NCBI RefSeq assembly: GCF_021462265.1
Contig: NZ_JAJONF010000006.1
Span: forward strand, 124,001-188,000
From: Streptomyces shenzhenensis
Lineage (GTDB): Bacteria; Actinomycetota; Actinomycetes; Streptomycetales; Streptomycetaceae
DNA length: 64,000 nt
Direction of reading: 5' to 3'
Shown: piece after piece, positions 15,284 to 23,931 of the stretch
How positions within the stretch are numbered: position 1 is the stretch's first letter
How the letters are laid out: each line of letters begins with the position of its first letter
Program-made: the position numbers and the translations under genes
Notes under the pieces: generated by a model
Told to the model about the DNA's origin: nothing
Database searches by the model: none
What the model saw: the letters and a program-made list of their open reading frames with translations, nothing else

Positions 15284-17664
15284 ACGCCGGCACGGGGCAC
15301 CGCCCACGCGAGCGAAACCGGGCGTGGGGCACGTCGAGGGATCTGGCCATGGGGGTCCGGTTCGCCTTCGCTGGCGGCCGCGAGGGCTGGTTCCGGGCCG
15401 CGATGACGGCGGTCGGCGTGGGCCTGGGGGTGGCGCTGCTGCTGCTCACCACGGCCATCCCGAACGCGCTGGCCGTGCGCCATGAGCGCGATGTGGCGCG
15501 GGCGGACTACACGTACGTCTTCGGCCACCCCCTGAAGGCCGGCGAGAAGACGTTCGTCATCGCGGACATCGACACTCCCTACCGCGGCGACGACATACGC
15601 GGCCGGATGGTCCAGCGGGAGGGCGCGAAGGCGCCGGTGCCGCCCGGGCTCACCACGTATCCGGCACCCGGCGAGATGGCCGTCTCGCCCGCGCTGAAGC
15701 GGCTGCTCGACTCCCCCGACGGAGCGCTCCTGCGGGCCCGGCTGCCGTACCGGATCACCGCCACCATCGCGGAGAGCGGGCTGACCGGCTCCCAGGAACT
15801 CGCCTACTACGCGGGCTCCGCCGACCTCGCCGACCACATCCACCCGCCGGACGTGGCCCGGATCGACCACTTCGGCAGCCCCCGGTCGCCGGACGCGGAG
15901 AGCGACCCGGTCCTCATGCTGCTTGTCCTCGTGGTGTTCGTGGTTCTGCTGATGCCGGTCGCCGTGTTCGTCGCGGCCGCCGTCCGCTTCGGCGGCGAGC
16001 GCCGCGACCGGCGGCTGGCCGCGCTGCGGCTGGTCGGTGCCGACGGCCGGATGGTACGGCGGATCGCGGCCGGCGAGGCGATGGCGGGCGCGCTGCTCGG
16101 CCTTGTCCTCGGCGGCGGCTTCTTCCTGATCGGCCGTCAGCTCATGGGCAGCGTCGAGGCGTTCGGCATCAGCGTGTTCCCGAGCTATCTCAACCCCTCG
16201 CCCGCGCTGGCCCTGCTGGTGGCGGTCCTCGTTCCGGCGGCGGCCGTGCTGGTGACCATGTTCACGCTGCGCGGGGTGGTCATCGAGCCGCTCGGCGTGG
16301 TGCGTACCGCGAAGCCCGCCCGCCGTCGGTTGTGGTGGCGGCTGCTGCTCCCGGTGGCCGGTCTGGCGGCGCTCTACCCGATGGTCGGGCAGGGCCGCAA
16401 CGGCGGCGGCTTCAACCAGTACCTGGTGACCGGCGGCGTCCTGCTCCTCCTGGTCGGCATCACGGCACTGCTCCCGTGGGTCGTGGAGAGGGTCGTCGGC
16501 CGGCTCGGGCAGGGCGCGGTGGCCTGGCAACTGGCGGTCAGACGACTCCAGTTGAGCAGCGGTACGGCGGCCCGCATGGTCAACGGCATCGCGGTGGCGG
16601 TGGCCGGGGCGATCGCGCTCCAGATGGTCTTCGCCGGTGTCGAGGCCGACTACACCAAGCCGACCGGCAACGACCTCGACCGCGCGCAGATGTCGGTCCA
16701 GGTGCCGAACGGCGTCCCGGTGTCCAAGGTGGCCCGGGCCATGACGGCCACCAAGGGCGTGCGGAAGGTGGTCTCGATCGCCGACGGCGAGGCCGGCGAC
16801 CGGGCCGAGGACCCGCAGCGGACCGCCACGGTGAGCGTGGGCGACTGCGCCTCGCTGCGGGAGATCGCGGCCCTGCCGTCCTGCCACGACGGCGACGCCT
16901 TCGTGGTGAAGGGGTCCGATTCCGACTCCGAGACGACGAAGCTGCTCACGGCCGGGAAGAAGCACGGCCGGACGCTGTACCTCGACCCGGCCTACAGCGG
17001 GGACGACGACGGCCCCGCGAGCCGCTGGACGGTACCGGCGAAGCTGAAGCAGGCACAGTCCCGCGAGGATCCCACCGGCTACAAGCGCGGCGGTTTCCTG
17101 CTCACCCCCGGCGCGCTGCCTGCCGGCGCCAGTACGGCGGTGCAGGGCGTGGTCTATCTGTCCATCGACTCCGCGGTGCCCGACGTCCATGAGTACGTGA
17201 TCAACACGGCGGTCCGGATCGACCCGCTGATGCTCGCGGGAACGCTGACCGCGAGAGAGCTGAACAGCAAGTTCGCGTCCATCCGCACCGGGCTGCTGGT
17301 CGGCGCGGCCGCCGTGCTGGCGTTGATCGGCGCGAGTCTGCTGGTCGGCCAGTTGGAGCAGTTGCGCGAGCGCAAGAAGCTGCTGTCGGTCCTGGTCGCC
17401 TTCGGCACCCGGCGCCGCACGCTGAGCCTGTCGGTGCTGTGGCAGACCGCGATCCCGATCGGGCTCGGCCTGCTGCTGGCCGGGGTGGTGGGGCTGGCGC
17501 TGGGCTCGGTGCTGCTGAAGATGGTCGGCTCCACGGTGCGCGTGGACTGGCTGGGCGTGCTGGCGATGACCGGCTTCGGCGCGGCGGTCGTCCTGGCGGT
17601 GACCCTGCTCAGCCTCCCGCCGCTGCTGCGTCTGATGCGCCCGGACGGCCTGCGCACCGAATAG
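15280..17664 (+). CDS. FtsX-like ABC transporter permease
   Basis: A 794-residue membrane protein with two FtsX-type halves. One membrane helix near 40-60 is followed by an extracellular domain. Three helices near 208-320 (LLVLVVFVVLLMPVAVFVAA) follow, then a pair near 350-400. A second extracellular domain (about 460-660) precedes the last three helices (LLVGAAAVLALIGASLLVGQ; the C-terminal VLAVTLLSLPPLLRLMRP). This is the usual partner of the MacB-type ATPase just upstream, with which it overlaps by 4 bases. Together with PadR it forms a three-gene regulated export or stress-response operon. Confidence 0.92.
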   Translation: MNAGTGHRPRERNRAWGTSRDLAMGVRFAFAGGREGWFRAAMTAVGVGLGVALLLLTTAIPNALAVRHERDVARADYTYVFGHPLKAGEKTFVIADIDTPYRGDDIRGRMVQREGAKAPVPPGLTTYPAPGEMAVSPALKRLLDSPDGALLRARLPYRITATIAESGLTGSQELAYYAGSADLADHIHPPDVARIDHFGSPRSPDAESDPVLMLLVLVVFVVLLMPVAVFVAAAVRFGGERRDRRLAALRLVGADGRMVRRIAAGEAMAGALLGLVLGGGFFLIGRQLMGSVEAFGISVFPSYLNPSPALALLVAVLVPAAAVLVTMFTLRGVVIEPLGVVRTAKPARRRLWWRLLLPVAGLAALYPMVGQGRNGGGFNQYLVTGGVLLLLVGITALLPWVVERVVGRLGQGAVAWQLAVRRLQLSSGTAARMVNGIAVAVAGAIALQMVFAGVEADYTKPTGNDLDRAQMSVQVPNGVPVSKVARAMTATKGVRKVVSIADGEAGDRAEDPQRTATVSVGDCASLREIAALPSCHDGDAFVVKGSDSDSETTKLLTAGKKHGRTLYLDPAYSGDDDGPASRWTVPAKLKQAQSREDPTGYKRGGFLLTPGALPAGASTAVQGVVYLSIDSAVPDVHEYVINTAVRIDPLMLAGTLTARELNSKFASIRTGLLVGAAAVLALIGASLLVGQLEQLRERKKLLSVLVAFGTRRRTLSLSVLWQTAIPIGLGLLLAGVVGLALGSVLLKMVGSTVRVDWLGVLAMTGFGAAVVLAVTLLSLPPLLRLMRPDGLRTE

Positions 17665-17706
17665 CCGCCGGGCGGATGGCGTCCGAGCGGACGGCGTCGC
17701 CCCGCG

Positions 17707-17735
17707 GGCCCCGCTCACCCCTGGTGGGCGGGGCC
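17707..17735. terminator. bidirectional hairpin between convergent genes
   Basis: GGCCCCGC (17707-17714) pairs with GCGGGGCC (17728-17735), extended inward by CACCC/GGGTG-type pairs. It overlaps the stop codon of the minus-strand exporter gene and lies 43 bases past the plus-strand permease gene. Confidence 0.7.
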
Positions 17736-19124
17736 TTCCGCGTTCGCGGGGGCCATGCCCCCGGACCCCGCTTCGGCCTGAACGGCCTCGTCCTCCAACT
17801 CGCCCGGAGCGGGTGCCGCCGGACGGGCTGAGCCGGGTGGCTGATCGGCGTCGTCGGGTTCGGTGCCCTCGTACCGTTCGTGCGAGTACTGGCGGAGATA
17901 GCCGACCACCGTGTTCGTCACCGCCACCAGCGGGACGGCCACCACCGCGCCGCCGATGCCCGCGACCATTCCGCCGGCCGCGACCGTGAGGACCACCCCG
18001 AGGGGGTGGACCCGGACCGCACGGCCGAGGATGAACGGCTGGAGGATGTGGCCCTCGATCTGCTGGACCGCGAGGACGACGGCCAGGGTCATGACCGCGG
18101 CGAAGACGCCCTGGGTGACCAGCGCCACGATCACGGCGAGCGCACCCGAGGCGACGGCGCCGACGAGCGGGATGAAGGAGAACAGGAAGATGAAGACGGC
18201 CAGCGGCACGGCCATCGGGACGTTCAGGAAGTAGATGCCGATGCCGATGAAGATGGCGTCGATGAGGGCGACAAGGACCGTGCCCCGGACGTAGGCCGTG
18301 AGCGTGCGCCAGGCCCGCGGGCCGGCCCCGGCCACTCCCTCACGGGCGGCGGAGGGCACGAGCTTCAGGAACCACTGCCAGATGCGCGCGCCGTCGTACA
18401 GCAGGAAGAGTGTCGAGAAGAAGACCAGCAGGATGCCGGTCAGGGCCTCCACGATCACCTGGACGCCTTCCAGACCGAACGACGTGATCTGGTCGGTGTT
18501 GGCGCCGATCGCCTCGCGGAGGTTCTTGGCGATCTGGTTGATCTGTTTGTCGGTGACGTGGAAGGGGCTCTTCAGCAGCCAGTTGCGCAGATCGTCGATG
18601 CCGTGCTGGACCTGGTCGGAGAGCGTGTCGATGTTCTCCATGACCTGCCAGGTCACGAACCAGCCCATCAGACCGATCACCACGAAGCCCAGGATGGCGG
18701 TGAGCGCGGTGGCCGGGCCGCGGGGCATGCCGTAGCGGCACAGCCGGGCGACCGTCGGCTGGAGCAGTGCGGTGATCAGCAGCGCGATGACGAAGGCGAA
18801 CACGACGAGTTGTACGGCGCTGATGACCCGCATCAGGACCCAGACCGTGCCGGCCAGCACCAGCAGCCGCCAGCCCGCCTCGGCCGCGACCCGCACGCCC
18901 CAGGGGATGGCGGTCACCGGGTCGGGACGCGGCACCGGCTTGCGTACGGGCGCGGGGGTCCGTGGGGCCGACGGCGGGGCGGGCGCCGGAACCGACAGGG
19001 CCGGAGCGGGTGGCTCCGGCTCGGCGTTCTCCCGCTCCACCTCGGCCCGGCGCTCGTCCAACCGCTCGCTCATCTCGGTCAGTCCGGCACCGATACGGCC
19101 GAGCCACTCAGGCACGCGCGACAT
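17715..19124 (-). CDS. AI-2E-type family transporter (PF01594)
   Basis: A 469-residue polytopic membrane protein. After a Pro/Ala-rich cytoplasmic N-terminus of about 80 residues come paired hydrophobic helices (LLVLAGTVWVLMRVISAVQL; VVFAFVIALLITALLQPTVA). A long amphipathic periplasmic-side region (TDKQINQIAKNLREAIGANT) and the C-terminal cluster (IGIGIYFLNVPMAVPLAVFI) follow, as in the AI-2E/TqsA/YdiK family. ATG 19124 is chosen for its GGAGAGAG ribosome site. The last 40 residues are unlike the family: they include GELEDEAVQAEAGSGG, which is encoded by an intergenic repeat element. The substrate is not predictable; autoinducer export is shown only for some members. Confidence 0.9.
   Translation of the reverse strand: MSRVPEWLGRIGAGLTEMSERLDERRAEVERENAEPEPPAPALSVPAPAPPSAPRTPAPVRKPVPRPDPVTAIPWGVRVAAEAGWRLLVLAGTVWVLMRVISAVQLVVFAFVIALLITALLQPTVARLCRYGMPRGPATALTAILGFVVIGLMGWFVTWQVMENIDTLSDQVQHGIDDLRNWLLKSPFHVTDKQINQIAKNLREAIGANTDQITSFGLEGVQVIVEALTGILLVFFSTLFLLYDGARIWQWFLKLVPSAAREGVAGAGPRAWRTLTAYVRGTVLVALIDAIFIGIGIYFLNVPMAVPLAVFIFLFSFIPLVGAVASGALAVIVALVTQGVFAAVMTLAVVLAVQQIEGHILQPFILGRAVRVHPLGVVLTVAAGGMVAGIGGAVVAVPLVAVTNTVVGYLRQYSHERYEGTEPDDADQPPGSARPAAPAPGELEDEAVQAEAGSGGMAPANAEGPAHQG
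17773..17831. repeat. palindromic repeat, family A, copy 2, inside a coding end
   Basis: It shares TCGGCCTGAACGGCCTCGTC and GCCGGACGGGCTGA with 4627-4667. Here the element lies inside the 3' end of the AI-2E-type gene and is translated on the minus strand. Confidence 0.75.
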
Positions 19125-19180
19125 GATTCGCTCTCTCCCCACCACTCCCCCGGAGTCGTCCCCAACGACCGTACAGGCAA

Positions 19181-19211
19181 CAGCCCCTCCCCCTAGGACG
19201 GGGAGGGGCTG
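19181..19211 (-). terminator. strong hairpin downstream of the transglycosylase gene
   Basis: CAGCCCCTCCCC (19181-19192) pairs perfectly with GGGGAGGGGCTG (19200-19211) around a 7-base loop. It lies between the minus-strand transglycosylase stop and the exporter start. Confidence 0.65.
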
Positions 19212-19228
19212 CGAATGGTTGAGAAGGG

Positions 19229-19302
19229 CCGGCTACAGCGCCCCGTCAGGGGCGCGGGACTGTGTCCGACCTGCGGCTCCGCCGCGCGGGCGCGAGAAGC
19301 CA
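19229..19302. repeat. palindromic repeat, family B, decayed copy
   Basis: AGCGCCCCGTCAGGGGCGCG followed by GACTGTG matches the right half of the element at 10153-10188, and CTGCGGCTCCGCCGCG matches its middle. The element is shorter and divergent here. The gap 19125-19382 holds no gene. Confidence 0.6.
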
Positions 19303-19382
19303 CATCGGACCCGCGGAGGCGTACGAACCGCACACACCCACGAACCGCAGCGCCGTTTGTCGGCCGGACCCCGGCGGAGCGC

Positions 19383-20072
19383 CTAGTACCAGTGGTTGGC
19401 CTGCCAGAACGACCAGGCCTGACAGGGGCTGCCGTACCGGGAGTTCATGTAGTTCAGGCCCCACTTGATCTGCGTGGCCGGGTTGGTCTGCCAGTCGGCG
19501 CCCACGGAGGACATCTTGGAGCCGGGCAGGGCCTGGAAGAGACCGTAGGCACCGGAGGAGGCGTTGACCGCCTGGTAGTTCCAGCTGGACTCGTGGTCCA
19601 CGATGTTGCTGAAGCACTGGAACTGGCCGCCGGCCACCATCTGCTGCGCCATCGCCTGGATCTGCGCCACGGTGTACGAGCTCTGGACCGGGAAGCTGGA
19701 CGCGGAGGAACGGCTGGCCGCTTCCTTCGCGTCGGCGCGCGCCTTGGCCTCCTTCGCGGCCTTCTCCGCCTGGGCCTTCTTGGCCTCGGCGGTCTTGGCC
19801 GCGGCCACCCGGGCGGCCTGCTCGGCGTCCTTCTTGGCGGACGCGTCCGCCTGGATCGCCACGGCGTCGGCCTGCTGCGTCAGGGACGCGGTCTGCACCT
19901 GGGCCTGCTGGCCCGCGGGCAGGTCAGCGAGGAGCGTGGTGTCGGCTGCCGTAGCCTCAGCGTCGTTGTTCGGCTGGGCGACACTGCCCGAGGCGACGCC
20001 TACGACGCTTCCGACGGCGGTGACCGCGGTGGCCGAGGCCACTGCGAATCCCCGGACCGAGATCCGGCTCAC
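19383..20072 (-). CDS. secreted lytic transglycosylase-like protein (SLT domain)
   Basis: A 229-residue exported muralytic enzyme. The signal peptide (VSRISVRGFAVASATAVTAV) ends in the Ala-rich SGSVA region. A charged Ala/Lys helical linker (about 75-130, AAKTAEAKKAQAEKAAKEAK) follows. The C-terminal transglycosylase-like domain has IVDHESSWNYQAVNASSGAY, where the Glu is the likely catalytic residue, then GLFQALPGSKM and IKWGLNYMNSRYGSPCQAW. The start is GTG 20072 because GGAAGGAAACC lies directly before it; ATG 20090 is in frame upstream. The leader upstream is rich in palindromes. It probably trims peptidoglycan during growth or spore germination. Confidence 0.9.
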   Translation of the reverse strand: MSRISVRGFAVASATAVTAVGSVVGVASGSVAQPNNDAEATAADTTLLADLPAGQQAQVQTASLTQQADAVAIQADASAKKDAEQAARVAAAKTAEAKKAQAEKAAKEAKARADAKEAASRSSASSFPVQSSYTVAQIQAMAQQMVAGGQFQCFSNIVDHESSWNYQAVNASSGAYGLFQALPGSKMSSVGADWQTNPATQIKWGLNYMNSRYGSPCQAWSFWQANHWY

Positions 20073-20101
20073 ACGGTTTCCTTCCAGCATCGCCCGCTTC
20101 G

Positions 20102-20291
20102 GTGACCCTGGCGGACGCAATCTTGCCCCTGACACTGGTCTCCTCACTACTGGGTCACGGGAGACACGGGCCCGGTGGGCAACTCCCAGCTGGGAGCGCC
20201 GCGTGGTGCTCGGGCGGCATACGACGTCGTTATGGAATTAGCAGTGATGCTTCTGTTGTTCCGTACCGCTGGGGGTACAGGTGTGTCGTAT
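20102..20291 (-). promoter_or_regulatory. palindrome-rich leader of the transglycosylase gene
   Basis: Read toward the gene it shows GCATACGAC (20291-20283) pairing with GTCGTATGC (20225-20217). The enclosed sequence contains a GTAC..GTAC hairpin (20277-20262). Next come a 14-base palindrome CTCCCAGCTGGGAG (20196-20183) and GTGACCC (20158-20152) pairing with GGGTCAC (20108-20102). It may be a structured 5' UTR or a set of operators. It covers most of the gap 20073-20498, which has no gene. Confidence 0.5.
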
Positions 20292-20411
20292 GCGGGGCCT
20301 GACAGGACTGAGACTTTGCCGTAACCCGACGCCGGGTGGCAATTCAGAGTTGCGTGTGAAAGCTCACACCCGGTTTCTCCCAGGGAGTTTCAGGAAACCG
20401 CCACGCACGAA

Positions 20412-20453
20412 GACGCCGCCCGGCTAGGCTCGGGGCCTTTGCCGGACGGCGCC
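20412..20453 (-). terminator. hairpin downstream of phoH
   Basis: GACGCCGCCCGGC (20412-20424) pairs with GCCGGACGGCGCC (20441-20453), imperfectly, 46 bases beyond the phoH stop codon. Confidence 0.5.
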
Positions 20454-20498
20454 AACGAGTGAGCGATCAGCTCAGGTTGGACACTCCGATCAGATGGT

Positions 20499-21824
20499 TC
20501 AGATGTGTCCGTCCTCCAGCATTTCGGTCACAAGGGCGGCGATCTGGGACCTCTCGGACCGGGTGAGGGTGACATGCGCGAAAAGCGGATGCCCCTTCAG
20601 CTTCTCCACGACGGCGACCACACCGTCGTACCGTCCCACTCGCAGATTGTCCCTTTGTGCCACATCGTGGGTCAGAACCACCCGTGAGTTCGCACCGATC
20701 CGGGACAGAACGGTCAGCAGGACGTTCCGCTCCAGTGACTGGGCCTCGTCCACGATCACGAACGCGTCGTGCAGGGAGCGGCCGCGGATGTGGGTGAGCG
20801 GCAGCACCTCCAGCATCCCTCGGGCGGTGACCTCCTCGATGACCTCGCGGCTGGTGACCGCCGAGAGGGTGTCGAAGACCGCCTGCGCCCAGGGGCTCAT
20901 CTTCTCGGCCTCGGAGCCCGGCAGATAGCCGAGTTCCTGCCCGCCGACCGCGTACAGCGGGCGGAAGACCATCACCTTCTGGTGCTGGCGGCGCTCCAGG
21001 ACCGCCTCCAGGCCCGCGCACAGGGCCAGCGCGCTCTTGCCGGTGCCGGCCCGGCCGCCCATCGACACGATCCCGACGTCCGGGTCGAGCAGCAGGTCGA
21101 GCGCGATGCGCTGCTCGGCACTGCGGCCCTTGATGCCGAACGCCTCCCGGTCACCGCGCACCAGGCGGATGTTGCCCTCCGCCGTCACCCGGCCGAGCGC
21201 CTTGCCGCGCTCCGACTGGATGGTCAGGCCGGTGTGCACGGGGAGGTCGGCGGCCTCCGGGACGTACACGTGGCCCTCCTCGAAGAGGATGTCCACCTGT
21301 TCGCCGGGCAGGGTCAGTTCGGACATCCCCGTCCAGCCGGAGGAGTCCGTGATGGCGAGTTCGGCGCGGTACTCCTCGGCGAGGAGGCCGACCGACGAGG
21401 CCTTGATCCTGAGCGGCAGATCCTTCGAGACGACGGTGACGTCGTACCCCTCGGCCTGCAGGTTGCGGGCGACCGCGAGGATGCGGGAGTCGTTGTCCCC
21501 CAGGCGGTAGCCGGTGGGCAGCACGCTGGGGTCCGAGTGATTGAGCTCGACACGGATGGTGCCGCCGAGGTCGCCGATCGGGATGGGGGCATCGAGGCGG
21601 CCGTGCCGGACCCGGTAGTCGTCGAGCAGGCGCAGCGCCTGCCGGGCGAAGTAACCGAGCTCGGGATGGTGCCGCTTGGCCTCCAGTTCCGTGACCACGA
21701 CGATCGGAAGCACGACCTCGTGCTCCTCGAAGCGGGCCATGGCGTTCGGGTCGGCCAGCAGGACGCTGGTGTCGAGAACATAGGTGCGCCGGTCGGACTT
21801 GCGGCGCGTTGTGCTGGTCACCAC
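20499..21824 (-). CDS. PhoH-family protein with PIN domain (PhoH2 type)
   Basis: A 441-residue fusion. The PIN RNase domain (about 13-150) begins [17 protein letters not shown] and carries acidic residues Asp18, Glu47 and the DND triplet near 110-112. The PhoH helicase-like ATPase has Walker [11 protein letters not shown] (257-266), Walker [13 protein letters not shown] and the C-terminal [11 protein letters not shown]. PhoH2 proteins in actinobacteria unwind and cleave RNA. The start is GTG 21824 with a second GTG immediately upstream. Its place between the transglycosylase and the isoprenyl transferase is collinear but gaps of about 400 bases on either side suggest separate transcription. 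Confidence 0.93.
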   Translation of the reverse strand: MVTSTTRRKSDRRTYVLDTSVLLADPNAMARFEEHEVVLPIVVVTELEAKRHHPELGYFARQALRLLDDYRVRHGRLDAPIPIGDLGGTIRVELNHSDPSVLPTGYRLGDNDSRILAVARNLQAEGYDVTVVSKDLPLRIKASSVGLLAEEYRAELAITDSSGWTGMSELTLPGEQVDILFEEGHVYVPEAADLPVHTGLTIQSERGKALGRVTAEGNIRLVRGDREAFGIKGRSAEQRIALDLLLDPDVGIVSMGGRAGTGKSALALCAGLEAVLERRQHQKVMVFRPLYAVGGQELGYLPGSEAEKMSPWAQAVFDTLSAVTSREVIEEVTARGMLEVLPLTHIRGRSLHDAFVIVDEAQSLERNVLLTVLSRIGANSRVVLTHDVAQRDNLRVGRYDGVVAVVEKLKGHPLFAHVTLTRSERSQIAALVTEMLEDGHI

Positions 21825-22003
21825 GGAAGGACGTACCCCCTCGGATGAGGTCGGGGAGCGACGAAGGCGAGCTGGACCGGTTGCCGGCCGCTCTGCACGG
21901 GCCGAAAACCGGCCCCCCGCTGCTTCTTCCGTGCCGTGACCGCACGGTCGGGCTGGTGCAAAGGGCCTCCCGGGCGGACGGCCCCGAGCCGCCCGCTGAG
22001 AAC

Positions 22004-22026
22004 CGATGCCCGTGGTTCGGGCATCG
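22004..22026 (-). terminator. hairpin between uppS and phoH
   Basis: CGATGCCCG (22004-22012) and CGGGCATCG (22018-22026) form a perfect 9-base stem with a 5-base loop, downstream of the isoprenyl transferase gene on the minus strand. The rest of the gap 21825-22232 shows no gene. Confidence 0.55.
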
Positions 22027-22232
22027 ACCTGCTTGGCTTATGCCCTCGAAGATGCGCCGCCATGCCACGGTCCGCAACGGCGCGCAGGTGAACTCCGCGT
22101 TACTCGCGCCCCAATATGGGTGATTTACGCCTCATGGGCGGGGTGGGGTCATCCACCGTGACGACGGGGTTATCCAGCGTGGCGACGGCGGCGGGGGCAT
22201 ATGCCGTGTTGACGTCCGCCGTCAGGATGACG

Positions 22233-23006
22233 TCACCCGCCGTAGCGGCGGTGCCGGGCCGCGTAGTCACGCAGGGCGCGCAGGAAGTCGACCTTGCGGA
22301 ACGCGGGCCAGAAGACCTCGCAGAAGTAGTACTCCGAGTGGGCGGTCTGCCAGAGCATGAATCCGGACAGCCGCTGCTCACCGCTGGTGCGGATCACCAG
22401 GTCGGGATCGGGCTGGGCGCCGGTGTAGAGGTGCCGCCCGATCATGTCGACGTCGACGGAGTCGGCGAGGTCCTCCATGGAGACGCCCTTGTCGTTGGCG
22501 TCCAGGAGCATCGAGCGGACGGCGTCGGCGATCTCCTGGCGGCCGCCGTAGCCGATGGCGACGTTCACCAGTATTCCGTCGACGTGCGCGGTGGCCTCCT
22601 CGGCCTCCTTCAACGCGGTCTGCATCGGGGAGGGCAGCAGGTCGGGGGTGCCGACGTGGTGGACGCGCCAGCGGCCGTCGGCGGCGAGGGTGCGGACGAC
22701 GTCCTCGATGATGCCGAGGAGGGGGACCAGCTCCTCCTGGGCGCGGTCGAAGTTGTCCGTGGACAGCAGCCAGAGGGTGACGACCTCGACATCGGTCTCG
22801 GAGCACCAGCCGAGGAACTCCTCGATCTTCTCGGCGCCGGCGCGGTGACCGTGCACCGTGCTGGAGCCCGCGGCCTTCGCCCAGCGGCGGTTGCCATCCA
22901 TGATGACGCCGATGTGCTTGGGCACCTGAGCGTGGTCCAGGTGGCCTTCCACCCGGCGCGCGTAGAGCCTGACGAGCAGGCCGCGCAGCTTGTCGCGCAG
23001 GTTCAC
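22233..23006 (-). CDS. isoprenyl transferase (cis-prenyl/undecaprenyl diphosphate synthase family)
   Basis: A 257-residue cytoplasmic cis-prenyltransferase that adds isopentenyl diphosphate units to make polyprenyl diphosphates for cell-wall carriers. The family marks are HIGVIMDGNRRWAKA with the catalytic Asp, HRAGAEKIEEFLGWC, VEVVTLWLLSTDNF and the C-terminal PDLVIRTSGEQRLSGFMLWQ, then EYYFCEVFWPAF. GTG 23006 (VNLRDKLRGLLVRLY) is taken because family similarity starts there; the open frame upstream is GC-rich noise. Streptomycetes usually have more than one such enzyme, so this may be a second isoform with a different chain length. Its upstream region is unusual. Confidence 0.93.
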   Translation of the reverse strand: MNLRDKLRGLLVRLYARRVEGHLDHAQVPKHIGVIMDGNRRWAKAAGSSTVHGHRAGAEKIEEFLGWCSETDVEVVTLWLLSTDNFDRAQEELVPLLGIIEDVVRTLAADGRWRVHHVGTPDLLPSPMQTALKEAEEATAHVDGILVNVAIGYGGRQEIADAVRSMLLDANDKGVSMEDLADSVDVDMIGRHLYTGAQPDPDLVIRTSGEQRLSGFMLWQTAHSEYYFCEVFWPAFRKVDFLRALRDYAARHRRYGG

Positions 23007-23030
23007 TTGAAGTCCGCCCCTCGTGATTCG

Positions 23031-23092
23031 GATGCGGGAGTCCGCGTGGAGTCCGCGCGCTTGGGGATGCGGGAGTCCGCTCTCGCAGCCTA
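23031..23092 (-). promoter_or_regulatory. direct repeats and -10 box upstream of the isoprenyl transferase
   Basis: GATGCGGGAGTCCGC occurs at 23031-23045 and again at 23066-23080, and its core GGAGTCCGCG occurs once more at 23048-23057. On the minus strand TAGGCT (23092-23087), a common Streptomyces -10 sequence, lies just upstream of these repeats, so they would fall in the early 5' UTR. Confidence 0.45.
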
Positions 23093-23272
23093 CCCCGCTG
23101 GGAGTTGACGGAGGCTCGGCAGGGAGGGCGCGCCCCACGGGGTGGCGACCGGGGCCGCCGGGCGCCCCGCGGACGGTCGCGTCCCGCGGCGGAGCCGCGT
23201 ACCGGCACGGCCCCGGCCCCTTCGCGACGCGGCCTCGACGGCGCTTGAGAAGCGGCGGGGGAACCGTGGACA

Positions 23273-23311
23273 AAAAACGGGCCGGTCCGTGGGGGGGAGA
23301 CGGACCGGCCC
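23273..23311 (-). terminator. strong intrinsic terminator with no obvious gene before it
   Basis: On the minus strand GGGCCGGTCCGT (23311-23300) pairs perfectly with ACGGACCGGCCC (23290-23279), followed by a run of Ts (23278-23273). A small frame starts at ATG 23368 behind a GGAGAG ribosome site, contains two adjacent Trp codons (ITYEGLWWKPP) and runs into the hairpin. It ends a transcript begun between 23312 and 23931, or acts as an attenuator upstream of the isoprenyl transferase gene. Confidence 0.75.
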
Positions 23312-23931
23312 GAGGGGGGGCTTCCACCATAACCCTTCGTAAGTGATGCTGCGCGCATCAGCACGCATCAACTACTCTCCGGAGTCGCCCGGCGACGCCC
23401 CGGTGGGCCTGAATCACCGGATCCAAGGGCCTTGAATGGCCGATTCACAGCGGAATCCCAGGAGAAGTGGCCGCCTACGGGGAGATCAAGAGGGTTTGGG
23501 CCGTCTTGGTGATGCCTCGGCGAGTTGTGCGCCCGTCCCCCCGACGGGCTACTCCGAGCGCGAACGAAGACGTGACGGGAGCGAGCGGGGCGTCGCGGCA
23601 CCGCGCAGCCCCCTCCACCGCGCGGTACCGCCCGCGCAGCTTTGCTTACGCGAATTGACTTGGTCTGAACTTACGTGAGCCAACCGGGTGACACGAAGCG
23701 AAAGAGGTAACGATGTGAGAACACCGTGAAAGCGAGAGCCGAACAAGGAGCACCCGACTTCACTTATGCACAGTTTCACTCCCTAAAGGGCGAGTTGACC
23801 GTATTGATGGAGCACGTCAGGACATGCACCGTCTTGATCGTTTGACTGCCGCTACGGCCGGGCGGGTGTTCCGGAACCCGGACGGCGGTTCTTGGCCATT
23901 CTTCGCCGCCTTGCATTGCAAGGCGGGTGGA
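23312..23931. other. long gap without a recognisable protein gene
   Basis: The stretch 23640-23830 is less GC-rich than its surroundings and has promoter-like hexamers on the plus strand (TTGACT near 23655, TTGACC near 23794) but no gene to match. A short plus frame from GTG 23467 (VAAYGEIKRVWAVLVMPRRV) lacks any family mark. The region may encode a small RNA ending at the terminator 23273-23311. Confidence 0.4.

Noticed and set aside
15220..17718. 832-codon minus-strand frame antisense to the FtsX permease
   Set aside because: His/Arg/Gln-rich shadow; the plus-strand permease has clear membrane helices and operon overlaps.
20073..20300. ydaO (c-di-AMP) riboswitch before the transglycosylase gene
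   Set aside because: The context fits, but the conserved ydaO sequence blocks are not seen; only generic palindromes are present.
23312..23931. tRNA gene upstream of the orphan terminator
   Set aside because: No GGTTCGAATCC-type T-loop with matching acceptor stem on either strand.
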